From Lachnospiraceae bacterium (lineage in GTDB: Bacteria > Bacillota_A > Clostridia > Lachnospirales > Lachnospiraceae): DNA of 64,000 bases. A program made the translations under genes and the position numbers. Numbering within the stretch: the stretch's first letter is position 1; every line of letters starts with the position of its first letter. The stretch is from the NCBI GenBank assembly GCA_017516285.1, contig JAFXDD010000041.1, positions 60,581-124,580 of the forward strand. Direction: 5' to 3'. The notes under the pieces were generated by a model. That model was not told the origin of the DNA and searched no databases. It saw nothing but the letters and a program-made list of their open reading frames with translations. Positions 55,792-64,000 of this stretch are shown in pieces.

Positions 55792-55973
55792 GATGTGTAT
55801 ATAAACTTTTCAAAGTATATTCATAATATTACCAAAAGGGCAGTATAGTGGGGCTTTTGTAACGGAGATGGCGATTGTCATTTTACGGAGCAGGAGCTCC
55901 TTTTTAGATATAAGGATTTATAGGCGTTTATAAGTACTTATAAGATTTTTGCGACGGTGGAATACAAATGATA

Positions 55974-56002
55974 TTGACACACGCATATGCGTGTGTCATA
56001 AT
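55974..56002 (+). promoter_or_regulatory. Promoter spanned by a 24-bp perfect palindrome
   Basis: TTGACA at 55974-55979 and CATAAT at 55997-56002, 17-nt spacer. The bases 55975-55998 form a perfect palindrome with half-site TGACACACGCAT, covering the end of the -35, the whole spacer and the start of the -10. A bound dimeric repressor would close the promoter. Confidence 0.8.
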
Positions 56003-56020
56003 AGATTTGGAGGTGATTTG

Positions 56021-57208
56021 ATGCTTAAGGTGAACCCATATAGACCGGGAGCCGGATTAATGCCAACGTATTTAGCCGGTCGAGACGAAGATATTGAGAA
56101 TATCGAAAGATTATTTGATGCGTTAAATATGAATATTCCCACGCAATCCATTATTTTCAGTGGATTGAGAGGTGTGGGGAAAACAGTATTGATTAATAAA
56201 CTCCAGAAAATTGCCGAGGATAAAGAGATTTTTTGCAGACATATAGAGGTGGAGGAACGCAATGATTTCATTGCCCAGATTGCCGCATGTGCGCAGGCTT
56301 TTTTAAGAAAAGTGAGTGCGAAAGAGAAATTCAGGAATTTGATTCAAAAACCTTTGGATGCTATTAAGTCATTAGTGGTATCTTTTGATCCAAATGAAAA
56401 TACATTTTCTTTATCTGTGCAAGAGCGGGAATTATATAAGTCAAATAGCCTAACTCAGAGTTTAACAGAAGTTTTTATTGCAATAGGAGAAACAGCGTAT
56501 AAAACAGAAACGCCGATATGCTTTTTTGTAGATGAAATACAGTACATGAAGTCAGAAGAATTGGGAGCATTGATTTCTGCATTACACCGTACAAATCAAC
56601 TGGGCTATCCTGTGATGGTTGTTGGAGCCGGTTTGCCAAAGATATACAAGATGTTGTCTGATGAAAAATCCTATTCGGAGAGATTATTTATATACAAGGA
56701 AATAGGATCTTTGACAGAAGAGCAATCTCAAAAAGCAATTACAATACCCGCCGGTAAGTTGGGCGTGGAGTATTCTAAAGAAGCGGTAGAACGAATTATA
56801 GCGGTGACAAAAGGATATCCATTTTTCATTCAGCAGATGTGCCAAATTGTATATCAGAAATCCCAAGATAAATATATTGATTGTGTGCATGTTGAAAAAT
56901 GTATGAAAGAGTTTTTTGATACCTTGGATAATGGATTTTTTAAAGTCAGATATGAAAGATGTTCTGATAGTGACAAAAAATTTATTTTTGCCATGGTGAA
57001 ATGTGGAGAATTACCATGTACTATTTCTAATGTTGCCAAAAACCTCAAAAAGGATGTAACTTCTATATCTACAATAAGGGCGCAGTTGATTAGTAAAGGA
57101 ATTATTTACCCTGTCAGGTACAAGGAATTGGATTTCACAGTTCCGGAATTTACAGGGTATATTCAAAGATTAGAAGAGTATATGCAATGGCTTATAGGAA
57201 AAAGGTAA
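56021..57208 (+). CDS. AAA-type ATPase with winged-helix C-terminus
   Basis: 395 residues from the ATG at 56021 (MLKVNPYRPGAGLMPTYLAG), with GGAGGTG upstream. Walker A GLRGVGKT at about 48-55, Walker B ICFFVDEIQ near 167, and an ORC/STAND-like arrangement (RDEDIENIERLFDAL before Walker A, GYPFFIQQMCQIVYQ after). The last 90 residues (DSDKKFIFAMVKCGELPCTISNVAKNLKK) look like a winged helix. Such stand-alone archaeal-type ATPases are widespread in Firmicutes and unassigned. It is alone between the esterases and cysK, with a palindromic promoter. A defence or mobile-element role is possible but not shown. Confidence 0.8.
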   Translation: MLKVNPYRPGAGLMPTYLAGRDEDIENIERLFDALNMNIPTQSIIFSGLRGVGKTVLINKLQKIAEDKEIFCRHIEVEERNDFIAQIAACAQAFLRKVSAKEKFRNLIQKPLDAIKSLVVSFDPNENTFSLSVQERELYKSNSLTQSLTEVFIAIGETAYKTETPICFFVDEIQYMKSEELGALISALHRTNQLGYPVMVVGAGLPKIYKMLSDEKSYSERLFIYKEIGSLTEEQSQKAITIPAGKLGVEYSKEAVERIIAVTKGYPFFIQQMCQIVYQKSQDKYIDCVHVEKCMKEFFDTLDNGFFKVRYERCSDSDKKFIFAMVKCGELPCTISNVAKNLKKDVTSISTIRAQLISKGIIYPVRYKELDFTVPEFTGYIQRLEEYMQWLIGKR

Positions 57209-57273
57209 GTAGATTGCTTTGCAGTTAAAATGCATATATTATATACAAGATTACAAATGTGGAGGGATTTCCA

Positions 57274-58203
57274 TTGGTTTATTCAAATGTATTGGAAGCA
57301 CTGGGACATACGCCCATGATTCGACTTGCCAGAATTGTGCCGGAAGGGTGTGCCCAGGTGTTGGTTAAATATGAAGGAGTGAATATAGGCGGCTCCATAA
57401 AGACGCGTACTGCATACAATATGATTTTAGATGCCAAGGAGCGGGGCATTATTACAAAGGATACGATTATTGTGGAGCCTACCAGCGGCAATCAGGGGAT
57501 TGGTCTGGCACTGGTAGGGGCTGTCAAGGGCTACAAGGTTCGTATTATTATGCCTGATTCTGTAAGTGAGGAGCGTCGTAAGCTGATTAAGGCTTATGGT
57601 GCGGAGCTGGTACTTGTTCATGACGCAGGTGATATCGGTGCATGTATTAATGAGTGTGTGGAAACGGCACTGAGAATGGCAGCAGAGGATGTCAACGTAT
57701 GGGTGCCGCAGCAGTTTGAAAATCCTGCCAACCCTGCGGTGCACGAAAATCACACTGCGGTAGAGATTTTGGAGCAGGTAGAAGGTGAAATTCACGGTTT
57801 TTGTTCCGGCATCGGCACGGGAGGTACCCTTTCCGGTATCGGCCATGCTTTGAAGGCAAAGTATCCTGAGATGACCATTTGGGCGGTTGAGCCGCAGAAT
57901 GCAGCTATTTTGTCCGGGGGCAATATTGGCACACACCTGCAGATGGGCATTGGAGATGGTTTGATTCCGGGTAATCTGGATTTGGATATTTATGATGATA
58001 TTGCCATTGTTACGGATGATGAAGCCATTAATACCACCAAGCAGATCATACGCGAGGAAGGTATTCTTTGTGGTATCTCCAGTGGTACAAATGTGGCAGC
58101 AGCGTTGCGACTGGCAAAGAAGCTTGGTCCGGGTAAGACAGTGGTAACGGTTCTTCCGGATACGGGGGAGAGATATTTTAGCACCCAGCTTTTTGAAGGG
58201 TAA
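57274..58203 (+). CDS. cysK: Cysteine synthase A (O-acetylserine sulfhydrylase)
   Basis: 309 residues from the TTG at 57274 (MVYSNVLEALGHTPMIRLA), chosen because GGAGGG at 57261-57266 fits; the GTG at 57259 lies inside that ribosome site. The PLP lysine is Lys43 in NIGGSIKTRTAY, the substrate loop is PTSGNQGIG near 70, and the phosphate loop is GTGGTLSGIG near 175. It makes cysteine from O-acetylserine and sulfide. It is ended by a small GGGAGC-GTCA-GCTCCC terminator at 58209. The gene stands alone; no cysE is nearby. Confidence 0.92.
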   Translation: MVYSNVLEALGHTPMIRLARIVPEGCAQVLVKYEGVNIGGSIKTRTAYNMILDAKERGIITKDTIIVEPTSGNQGIGLALVGAVKGYKVRIIMPDSVSEERRKLIKAYGAELVLVHDAGDIGACINECVETALRMAAEDVNVWVPQQFENPANPAVHENHTAVEILEQVEGEIHGFCSGIGTGGTLSGIGHALKAKYPEMTIWAVEPQNAAILSGGNIGTHLQMGIGDGLIPGNLDLDIYDDIAIVTDDEAINTTKQIIREEGILCGISSGTNVAAALRLAKKLGPGKTVVTVLPDTGERYFSTQLFEG

Positions 58204-58208
58204 TTTTA

Positions 58209-58229
58209 GGGAGCGTCAGCTCCCTTTTT
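58209..58229 (+). terminator. Intrinsic terminator after cysK
   Basis: GGGAGC at 58209-58214 and GCTCCC at 58219-58224 with a GTCA loop, then TTTTT. It overlaps the region just before the MoxR gene, which must rely on read-through or a hidden promoter. Confidence 0.8.
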
Positions 58230-58241
58230 AGGAGGCGTATC

Positions 58242-59180
58242 ATGACAGGTAAAGAATTAAAAGAAAAGGTATTGGACAATATTGGTAAGGTGATTGTAGG
58301 TAAGGAGGAGGTAGTGACTCTGTTACTTACAGCACTTTTGGCAGAGGGGCATGTGCTTTTGGAGGATGTGCCGGGTACCGGTAAGACCAAGACAGCTAAG
58401 GCCTTAGCGAAGTCTTTGGATGCGGCGTTCACGAGAATTCAGTTTACACCGGATTTGCTGCCGGGAGATATCACCGGTATCACGGTATTTGACCAAAAGC
58501 AGGGACAGTTTGTTTTAAGAAAAGGTCCGGCTTTTACGAATATATTGTTGGCCGACGAAATTAACCGTGCTACGCCAAGAACTCAGGCAGGCCTTTTAGA
58601 GTGTATGGAGGAGCGCCAGATTACGATTGATGGTGAAACTTATCCTGCAGGGGTACCATTCTTTGTCATTGCTACCCAGAACCCTGTGGAGACGGCAGGT
58701 ACCTTCCCGCTTCCGGAGGCACAGATGGACCGTTTCATGATGCAGCTTTCTATGGGGCTTCCTACCAAGGAGGAAGAGTGTCAGATTTTAGAGAAATATA
58801 TGAAGGACGAGCCTTTGGCCGGGCTTAAACCGGTGCTTGGGCTTGAGAATTTGCAGGCGGCAAAGGCGGCAATCGAAGAGATTTATGTACATAAATGTGT
58901 GTTGGAATATATGGTAGAGGTGGTGTCTGCCACCAGAACCGGAGAAAATGTGGTAATGGGTGTCAGTCCAAGAGGCACGTTGGCGTTTTTACGTTGTGTG
59001 AAGGCTTATGCTTATTTGCAGGGCAGAAGCTTTGTAACACCGGATGATGTGAAGGCTCTTGCGGTACCTGTTTTGGCCCATCGTATTGTAATGGGATATG
59101 GCAAAGCCGGTGAAAGTAAGGCTTTTATAGAGAAAATTTTGTTGACCACTACAGTGCCTACAGAGGATTTTAGTGCATGA
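58242..59180 (+). CDS. MoxR-family AAA ATPase
   Basis: 312 residues. Walker A EDVPGTGKTKTAKAL near 40, Walker B LLADEINRATPRTQAGLLE near 102, sensor-1 ATQNPVETAGTFPLPEAQ near 143. MoxR ATPases are chaperone-like and act with DUF58 proteins, whose gene follows and overlaps by 4 nt. AGGAGG precedes the ATG. The operon with a DUF58 protein and a large membrane protein is the standard arrangement; its role in envelope or protein maturation is inferred from other bacteria. Confidence 0.93.
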   Translation: MTGKELKEKVLDNIGKVIVGKEEVVTLLLTALLAEGHVLLEDVPGTGKTKTAKALAKSLDAAFTRIQFTPDLLPGDITGITVFDQKQGQFVLRKGPAFTNILLADEINRATPRTQAGLLECMEERQITIDGETYPAGVPFFVIATQNPVETAGTFPLPEAQMDRFMMQLSMGLPTKEEECQILEKYMKDEPLAGLKPVLGLENLQAAKAAIEEIYVHKCVLEYMVEVVSATRTGENVVMGVSPRGTLAFLRCVKAYAYLQGRSFVTPDDVKALAVPVLAHRIVMGYGKAGESKAFIEKILLTTTVPTEDFSA

Positions 59181-60298
59181 AAATTATTGGATTAGGTGTG
59201 ATTGCCTTTCTGTTGTTTTTGTTACAAAGAAAGGTATATGAGAGGCTTTGGAATCGCAATCTGAGGGTGAGTGTTACTTTTTCACAAGCCGGCATTACAG
59301 AAGGCGAAGAGGGACAGATTGTAGAAGTCATAGAAAATCGCAAGTGGCTGCCTCTATCCATGTTAAAGGTAAAGTTTCAGACCTCTCGTAATCTGGAATT
59401 TGCAGATACGCAGATGAATGCTGTTTCAGACCAGTATTATCGCAATGATGTGTTTCAGATTGGTGGTGGGGAGAAAATTACCAGAACGCTTACCTTTATC
59501 GGCAGGAAACGCGGGTATTATCGTATCAAAAAGATTGATTTGATTGGTACAGATTTGTTTTTGACTAATGAAATGATGGAAAGTATGTCCACAGACTGCT
59601 ACTTGTATGTATATCCAAAGCTTTTCGACAGCAGGGAGCTTAGGTTGTCTTTACAGAAGCTGAATGGTGAGGTCTTGGTAAAGCGGCATTTGCTGGAAGA
59701 TCCTTTTGAATATCGAGGTATCAGGCAGTATCAGCCTTTTGATGATATACGTAGTGTCAATTGGAAGGCTACCGCCAGAACAGGCAGTCTTATGGTTAAT
59801 CAAAAAAATTTTACAGCCATGCAGACTGTCCGTATTTTCTTGAATGTGGAGGACAGCGGTGTCTGGAAAAAGGACATGGAAGTGGAGGCTTCCCTGCAGA
59901 TTGTTATGGGACTTGCAGCTTTCTTCCTGGGGCAGGGTATTAAGGTGGCCTGCTATGCAAACGGCAAAGATGTGATTACCGGTGAGGCGGTTCGTATTGA
60001 AGGCGGAGCCGGAGTCGGACAGCAGGATGTGATTGGTAAAGCATTAGCCAGAATAGACACGGAAAAGGCCCCATGGAGCTTTGTGAAACATTTTGAAGAG
60101 TCTGTTTTGCATGATGCAAAGGGAATCATTACCTTGTTTATCTCTCCTAATGGATATGAAGATTTTTTGTTACTTTTGCAGCGCTGTGAAGAGGATGGTC
60201 TGGATTATATATGGTTTTATCCGTATTATGGAGAAACTAAGCCTAAGGTACCGGAGCACATTGCAAAAAATGTGCAGTATCTGAATATTAAAAGGTGA
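59177..60298 (+). CDS. DUF58 protein
   Basis: 373 residues. One N-terminal membrane helix (IIGLGVIAFLLFLL) is followed by a beta region and the DUF58 signature EDPFEYRGIRQYQPFDDIRSVNWKATAR near 178-205, then a von Willebrand A-like fold. It is translated together with the MoxR ATPase through the ATGA overlap and is likely its membrane-bound partner. All usual family features are present. No specific substrate can be named. Confidence 0.92.
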   Translation: MKIIGLGVIAFLLFLLQRKVYERLWNRNLRVSVTFSQAGITEGEEGQIVEVIENRKWLPLSMLKVKFQTSRNLEFADTQMNAVSDQYYRNDVFQIGGGEKITRTLTFIGRKRGYYRIKKIDLIGTDLFLTNEMMESMSTDCYLYVYPKLFDSRELRLSLQKLNGEVLVKRHLLEDPFEYRGIRQYQPFDDIRSVNWKATARTGSLMVNQKNFTAMQTVRIFLNVEDSGVWKKDMEVEASLQIVMGLAAFFLGQGIKVACYANGKDVITGEAVRIEGGAGVGQQDVIGKALARIDTEKAPWSFVKHFEESVLHDAKGIITLFISPNGYEDFLLLLQRCEEDGLDYIWFYPYYGETKPKVPEHIAKNVQYLNIKR

Positions 60299-60343
60299 TT
60301 TAAAGTTTAATAGAATTTATAAGCGTTTCGGGAAAGGGTTACT

Positions 60344-61585
60344 ATGAAACGTAAAGTAATTGAAGTTATAACCGAGCTTTTGGTTATGCAGATGAACCAC
60401 TTGGTGTTGATATCCGGAGTGATTACTGTACTGGGGGCTTTCGGTAAGGAAGAGCCTTACTTTGGCTTATGGTTTGCTATGTGGCTTGTGCCGCTACTTT
60501 TTTATATTGTTCGGGAAAAAGTTCATAATTTTTTTCTGTTTTTTGCCTTGCATTTATTTTTGCCCATTGTAGTTTTGTTTACACCGGTGGGAGTCTTAAT
60601 CAAGCTGCTCATACTGGCCATGGTATTGATTTACATAATATGGTCTATTCGTATCAGACTGATGAGCGAAGTGAAGCAGACCGGCTTGATTGTTCCATTG
60701 GTTGCTGTAATTGCTATTGGTGGTTTGTCGCTCATACAGAACATTTTTATCGGTAAAAGCTGGGAAAAATATTATATGACAGCGATTTTTATGTATTTGC
60801 TGTGTTATTTTATATATTATTTTATGAGTCGGTATTTGAGGTTTTTGCAGGTGCATGCTACCAGCACAGCTAATATTCCTGAAAAGGCTATTTTCTTTTC
60901 CGGATTGAAGCAGACTGTTGTTTATACGGCAGGGGGGATGTTTATCATGTTCTTGACTGCTAATATCGAGTGGCTGTCATATGTTTTGTCCTTGCTGGGA
61001 CGGGGATTTGTCAGTGTTCTGCGATTTATTTTTTCTCTGTTCCCCGGAAAGGAGACAGAGGAAATTGTGGAAAACGCCACGGGACAAGGTAGACCGAATG
61101 GAGATATGAGCGGTTTCATGGAGCCGGGGGAGGCGCATATTATTTGGATTATTTTAGAAAAGCTTCTTATGGCAGCCATGACAGTGGGTTTTGTGTTGTT
61201 AATCGTATATGCAGCAGTGAAAGGATATCAGTTCCTCTGGAAGAACTTTCATAAAGAGCGCAAGTCCGGCAGCAAATATGATGAGGATGTGCCGGATGTT
61301 CGTGAAAAGTGTGGTATTGAGAAAAGTATTAAAGGTCAACTTAAGTTCATCTCATTTTCTGATAATCGTGAAAAGGTGCGAAAGGTTTTTCGTAAACATA
61401 TTTTAAAAAGCAAAAACAGTATTATTGGTGATTCAAATATTAATGTGCTGGAATGTTTGACGGCGAAAGAGTGCTGTGATAAAATTTCAGCAGATGCTTT
61501 GCAGTTTGCTTATGATAAAGCAAGATATAGTAGCGAAATGATAACTGCTGAAGAGGTAAAGCAGGTGAAGACAGCGGTGAAGTAG
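60344..61585 (+). CDS. Membrane protein of the MoxR-DUF58 operon
   Basis: 413 residues with about eight membrane spans: five or six in the first 165 residues, then helices near 187-245 and 265-290. The last 110 residues are cytoplasmic and charged (RKVFRKHILKSKNSIIGDSN, ECLTAKECCDKISADALQFAY), similar to the DUF4129 tail of TgpA-like transglutaminases. The transglutaminase domain with its Cys-His-Asp triad, common in the third gene of such operons, is absent. It starts 45 nt after the DUF58 gene. I do not recognise a named family for the whole protein. Confidence 0.75.
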   Translation: MKRKVIEVITELLVMQMNHLVLISGVITVLGAFGKEEPYFGLWFAMWLVPLLFYIVREKVHNFFLFFALHLFLPIVVLFTPVGVLIKLLILAMVLIYIIWSIRIRLMSEVKQTGLIVPLVAVIAIGGLSLIQNIFIGKSWEKYYMTAIFMYLLCYFIYYFMSRYLRFLQVHATSTANIPEKAIFFSGLKQTVVYTAGGMFIMFLTANIEWLSYVLSLLGRGFVSVLRFIFSLFPGKETEEIVENATGQGRPNGDMSGFMEPGEAHIIWIILEKLLMAAMTVGFVLLIVYAAVKGYQFLWKNFHKERKSGSKYDEDVPDVREKCGIEKSIKGQLKFISFSDNREKVRKVFRKHILKSKNSIIGDSNINVLECLTAKECCDKISADALQFAYDKARYSSEMITAEEVKQVKTAVK

Positions 61586-61617
61586 GGGAAAAGTTTTTAT
61601 CTTTCGTACCTTATCTC

Positions 61618-62091
61618 TTACAGATAGTATACTGCAATTGCCAAATTAATATAACCTGCATAAATAATCCAAAGAAGGTAGGGAATCAGCAGATATCCGG
61701 CAGTTTTATTGATTTTATAAAATTCTTTCGTGGTCAAGTAAACCAAAAAGAACAATAAAAGCAGCCATGTGAAAGCCAGTAAATAAGCATTTAATCTAAA
61801 AAATATTACTGACCAGCCTACATTTACTACCAGCTGTATTAAATATAGTCTCAGTGCTGTATCCTTATCCGGTGAATCGGACATGTATACCAGATATGCA
61901 GCTACACCCATCAGTATGAAAAGAATGGTCCATACAATAGGGAAAAGCCATCCCGGTGGTGCTAATGGTGGTTGATAAAGTGTCTGGTATTGCTCGGACA
62001 CATTTGGAGTCAGTAATGCGGAAATAGCACCGGTTCCAAGACTTATAAGTAAGCTGATAAATAGAGGTTTGGGCTTGATATTTGTGAACAT
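61618..62091 (-). CDS. TspO/MBR-family membrane protein
   Basis: 157 residues with five membrane helices. The family motif YQPPLAPPGWLFPIVWTILFI near 37-57 is present, as is WLLLLFFLVYLTT. TspO proteins bind porphyrins and other hydrophobic ligands and affect stress responses. Convergent with the MoxR operon, with which it shares a gap of only 32 nt, and divergent from the histidine kinase. Short ribosome site AAAGGTAAC. Confidence 0.9.
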   Translation of the reverse strand: MFTNIKPKPLFISLLISLGTGAISALLTPNVSEQYQTLYQPPLAPPGWLFPIVWTILFILMGVAAYLVYMSDSPDKDTALRLYLIQLVVNVGWSVIFFRLNAYLLAFTWLLLLFFLVYLTTKEFYKINKTAGYLLIPYLLWIIYAGYINLAIAVYYL

Positions 62092-62204
62092 ATGTAGTTA
62101 CCTTTAATGCTTGTTTTTACAGTTTATGATTGAGGATATAATAAAATGTGTGAATTATTATTTTTAACAGTTGATTTTTGTGTTATGGAAAGGTATGGAG
62201 GCTT

Positions 62205-63674
62205 ATGAAACAACAATCCATTCGCAAGCAGTTTGCAACCACGACTATTTTGTTGATAGCAGCAACTATTTTAATATGTTTTCTGGCAAATGTGCTTTTT
62301 TTGGAGCGTATTTATACCAACAACAAAAAGCAAAGTTTAATAGAGACCTATGAGCTGTTAAATGCAAATGCCAGTTGGGAGCAAATTACCAGTGAAGCGT
62401 TTGCTAATGCTCTGGAAAGTACTTGTGGAAAGTATAATCTGACCACAATTATTTTAAGTGAAAAAAATTATCCTATATTGTATTCTGCAATGAATTTGGA
62501 GGCTCTTAGCAGCAAATTGATACAGTATATGTGGGGGCGTTATCCTGCCAGAGAAATATTGGTTGAAACAAAAAGTTACGTGATACAGACCACTATAGAC
62601 AGCCGCACCAAAACCACCAATATGGAAATGTGGGGTGTATTGGATAACGGATATATGTTTTTGTTTACGACACCAATGGAAAGTATTGAAGAAAGTGCGT
62701 CTGTTTCTAACAGATTTATGTGTATGATTGGAATTGCAGCAGTTATTATAGGTGGAATGATTGCGTGGATTTATTCAGGCAAGATCAGTAATCCTATTTT
62801 GAAACTGGCACGGCTTTCCGAACAGATTACCCAGCTGAATTTTGAGGCTAAATATTCCGGAACTGAGAAAAATGAAATTGGTATTTTGGGAAATAACATG
62901 AACAGCCTGTCTGCATCTCTAGAACAAACCATCTCGGAATTAAAGACCGCAAATATGGAATTACAGCAGGATATCAGAAAGAAAGAGGAAATTGATAAAC
63001 AACGTCAGGAATTTATTGGTAATGTTTCTCATGAACTTAAAACACCAATTGCACTTATTCAAGGTTATGCAGAAGGGCTACGTGAAGGCATTACGGATGA
63101 CCCGGAAAGCATGAATTATTATCTGGAAGTAATTGGTGATGAAGCGGAGCGCATGAATCGCATGGTAAAGAGTCTGATGACCTTAAGTGAGCTGGAAAGT
63201 GGCAATCAGCATGTAACCATGGAGCGCTTTGATTTGGTTACACTGGTTCGTAATTATATTAACAATGCCGATATTTTATTAAAAGAGCAGGATGTAAAGC
63301 TCTTTGTTACCGGTCCTGAGAATTTATATGTCTGGGGTGATGAGTTCAAGGTAGAAGAAGTGCTGATGAATTATTTCTCCAATGCTATTCATCACGTTGA
63401 AGGTGAAGATAAAGAAATACGTGTTACTATCGAGCAGATAAAGGATGCAGCAAGAGTGACTATATTTAATACAGGAAAACATATACCGGAAGAGGATATA
63501 GCTCACATCTGGGATAAGTTTTATAAAGTTGACAAGGCCAGAACCAGAGCTTACGGCGGAAGTGGGGTAGGACTTTCTATTGTAAAAGCTATTATGAGCA
63601 GTTTGCAACAGGAGTATGGCGTAGAAAATGTTGAAAATGGCGTGGCGTTCTGGTTTGAATTGAGTGTAAAATAA
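62205..63674 (+). CDS. Sensor histidine kinase
   Basis: 489 residues from the ATG at 62205 (MKQQSIRKQFATTTILLIA), with GGAGG just upstream. Two membrane helices (about 12-35 and 165-190) flank an extracellular sensor of about 130 residues. Then come HAMP (SGKISNPILKLARLSEQI), HisKA with phospho-acceptor His276 in NVSHELKTPIALIQGYAEGL, and HATPase_c with the N box (MNYFSNAIHHVEGE), where the usual second Asn is replaced by His, and GGSGVGLSIVKAIM. A response regulator gene normally lies directly before such kinases; here TspO on the other strand does, and rRNA promoters follow, so its partner is elsewhere. Confidence 0.93.
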   Translation: MKQQSIRKQFATTTILLIAATILICFLANVLFLERIYTNNKKQSLIETYELLNANASWEQITSEAFANALESTCGKYNLTTIILSEKNYPILYSAMNLEALSSKLIQYMWGRYPAREILVETKSYVIQTTIDSRTKTTNMEMWGVLDNGYMFLFTTPMESIEESASVSNRFMCMIGIAAVIIGGMIAWIYSGKISNPILKLARLSEQITQLNFEAKYSGTEKNEIGILGNNMNSLSASLEQTISELKTANMELQQDIRKKEEIDKQRQEFIGNVSHELKTPIALIQGYAEGLREGITDDPESMNYYLEVIGDEAERMNRMVKSLMTLSELESGNQHVTMERFDLVTLVRNYINNADILLKEQDVKLFVTGPENLYVWGDEFKVEEVLMNYFSNAIHHVEGEDKEIRVTIEQIKDAARVTIFNTGKHIPEEDIAHIWDKFYKVDKARTRAYGGSGVGLSIVKAIMSSLQQEYGVENVENGVAFWFELSVK

Positions 63675-63701
63675 CTTTTTGAAAAAAATTGAAAAAAAGT
63701 G

Positions 63702-63730
63702 TTGACAAAGTAGTATAGGTTTGATAAGAT
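63702..63730 (+). promoter_or_regulatory. First rRNA-type promoter
   Basis: TTGACA at 63702-63707 and TAAGAT at 63725-63730, 17-nt spacer, preceded by A/T-tracts at 63677-63699 that could act as an UP element. Confidence 0.8.
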
Positions 63731-63783
63731 ACCAAAAGTGCTTGGAACGAGCGCAAGAAAAATAAAATTTTTTAAAAAAGTTG

Positions 63784-63812
63784 TTGACACAGCAAAAAAC
63801 TTGTGATATATT
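63784..63812 (+). promoter_or_regulatory. Second rRNA-type promoter and leader
   Basis: TTGACA at 63784-63789 and TATATT at 63807-63812, 17-nt spacer. The leader that follows has paired GCAAG-CGA-GCTTGC near 63942 and repeated AGTTCTTTGCACAAG/AGTTCTTGCACAAAC at about 63916 and 63961, ending with CGTACCTTGACAA as in leaders before 16S or 23S rRNA in Firmicutes. The gene itself lies beyond 64000. Confidence 0.7.
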
Positions 63813-64000
63813 AAGCAAGTTGCCGCTGATGAGCGACGACGAAACAATGATGAAAAGCATTTGCAGGAAAAGCCAGCTCGTAAGTAAACTTACTCGCTGA
63901 CTGCTGTCGCAAAATAGTTCTTTGCACAAGAAACTTTTATAGCAAGCGAGCTTGCCAAAAAGTTCTTGCACAAACAACTGCTTTTCTCGTACCTTGACAA

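Noticed and set aside
63324..63977. 217-residue minus-strand frame at the end
   Set aside because: Overlaps the kinase and the rRNA leader; very Phe/Ser/Leu-rich with no start signals.

Overview
The window looks like chromosome from a Gram-positive anaerobe of the Clostridia, most probably a Lachnospiraceae-type gut or rumen bacterium. The reasons are the gene order rho, rpmE, DUF1385, prmC, prfA, strong AGGAGG ribosome sites, TTGACA-17-TATAAT promoters, several TTG starts, LplB/YtcP-type sugar ABC permeases next to a membrane-bound AraC regulator, a ZTP riboswitch before a split PurO/PurH pair, and no Gram-negative envelope genes. This is inferred from families and layout; no 16S sequence is present.

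Layout. 1-6015: end of a glycan locus (a partial secreted heparinase II/III-like protein, an AGE-type sugar epimerase and a DUF4434 protein). 6211-6830: hicAB toxin-antitoxin on the minus strand. 7194-13052: housekeeping block (rho, a PTS IIC-like permease, rpmE, DUF1385, prmC, prfA). 13055-14620: small accessory array in which an intact DUF4160-DUF2442 pair and a small unknown gene alternate with deleted copies of each other. 15013-17388: amino-sugar node (XRE-phosphoglucosamine mutase fusion, then nagB). 17469-19267: BlaI repressor with two operators and a BlaR1-like protein that has lost its protease domain. 19309-19510: imperfect inverted repeat of about 200 bp. 19514-23227: small membrane and surface proteins and an SLC13-type permease. 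23371-26931: guaB, ZTP riboswitch, purO-type IMP cyclohydrolase and a stand-alone AICAR transformylase. 27073-28677: gene fragments, a DUF1016 nuclease-like gene and an intron-like scar.

28840-55791 is a large Gram-positive polysaccharide utilisation locus. A membrane-bound AraC sensor-regulator is followed by a three-gene ABC importer, a 1749-residue heparinase II/III-like protein with a sortase-like C-terminus, a NodB-type deacetylase, and then a tightly packed ten-gene run: GH3, DUF4091, M20 dipeptidase, TIM-barrel isomerase, SGNH esterase, GH88, a large unknown TIM-barrel protein, a DMT transporter, a second SGNH esterase and GH28. Two tandem alpha/beta esterases end it. The picture is extracellular lysis of a uronic-acid glycan, import of unsaturated oligosaccharides, and cytoplasmic removal of acyl groups, uronate and sugars. 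Three of its transcription units share a TTTACACTTTT box exactly 24 nt before a -10-like hexamer, a candidate regulon signal.

56021-63674: an AAA ATPase whose promoter is spanned by a 24-bp perfect palindrome, cysK, a MoxR/DUF58/membrane-protein operon, TspO, and a histidine kinase with no adjacent response regulator. The last 300 bases hold two tandem consensus promoters and a leader typical of an rRNA operon, cut off by the window edge.
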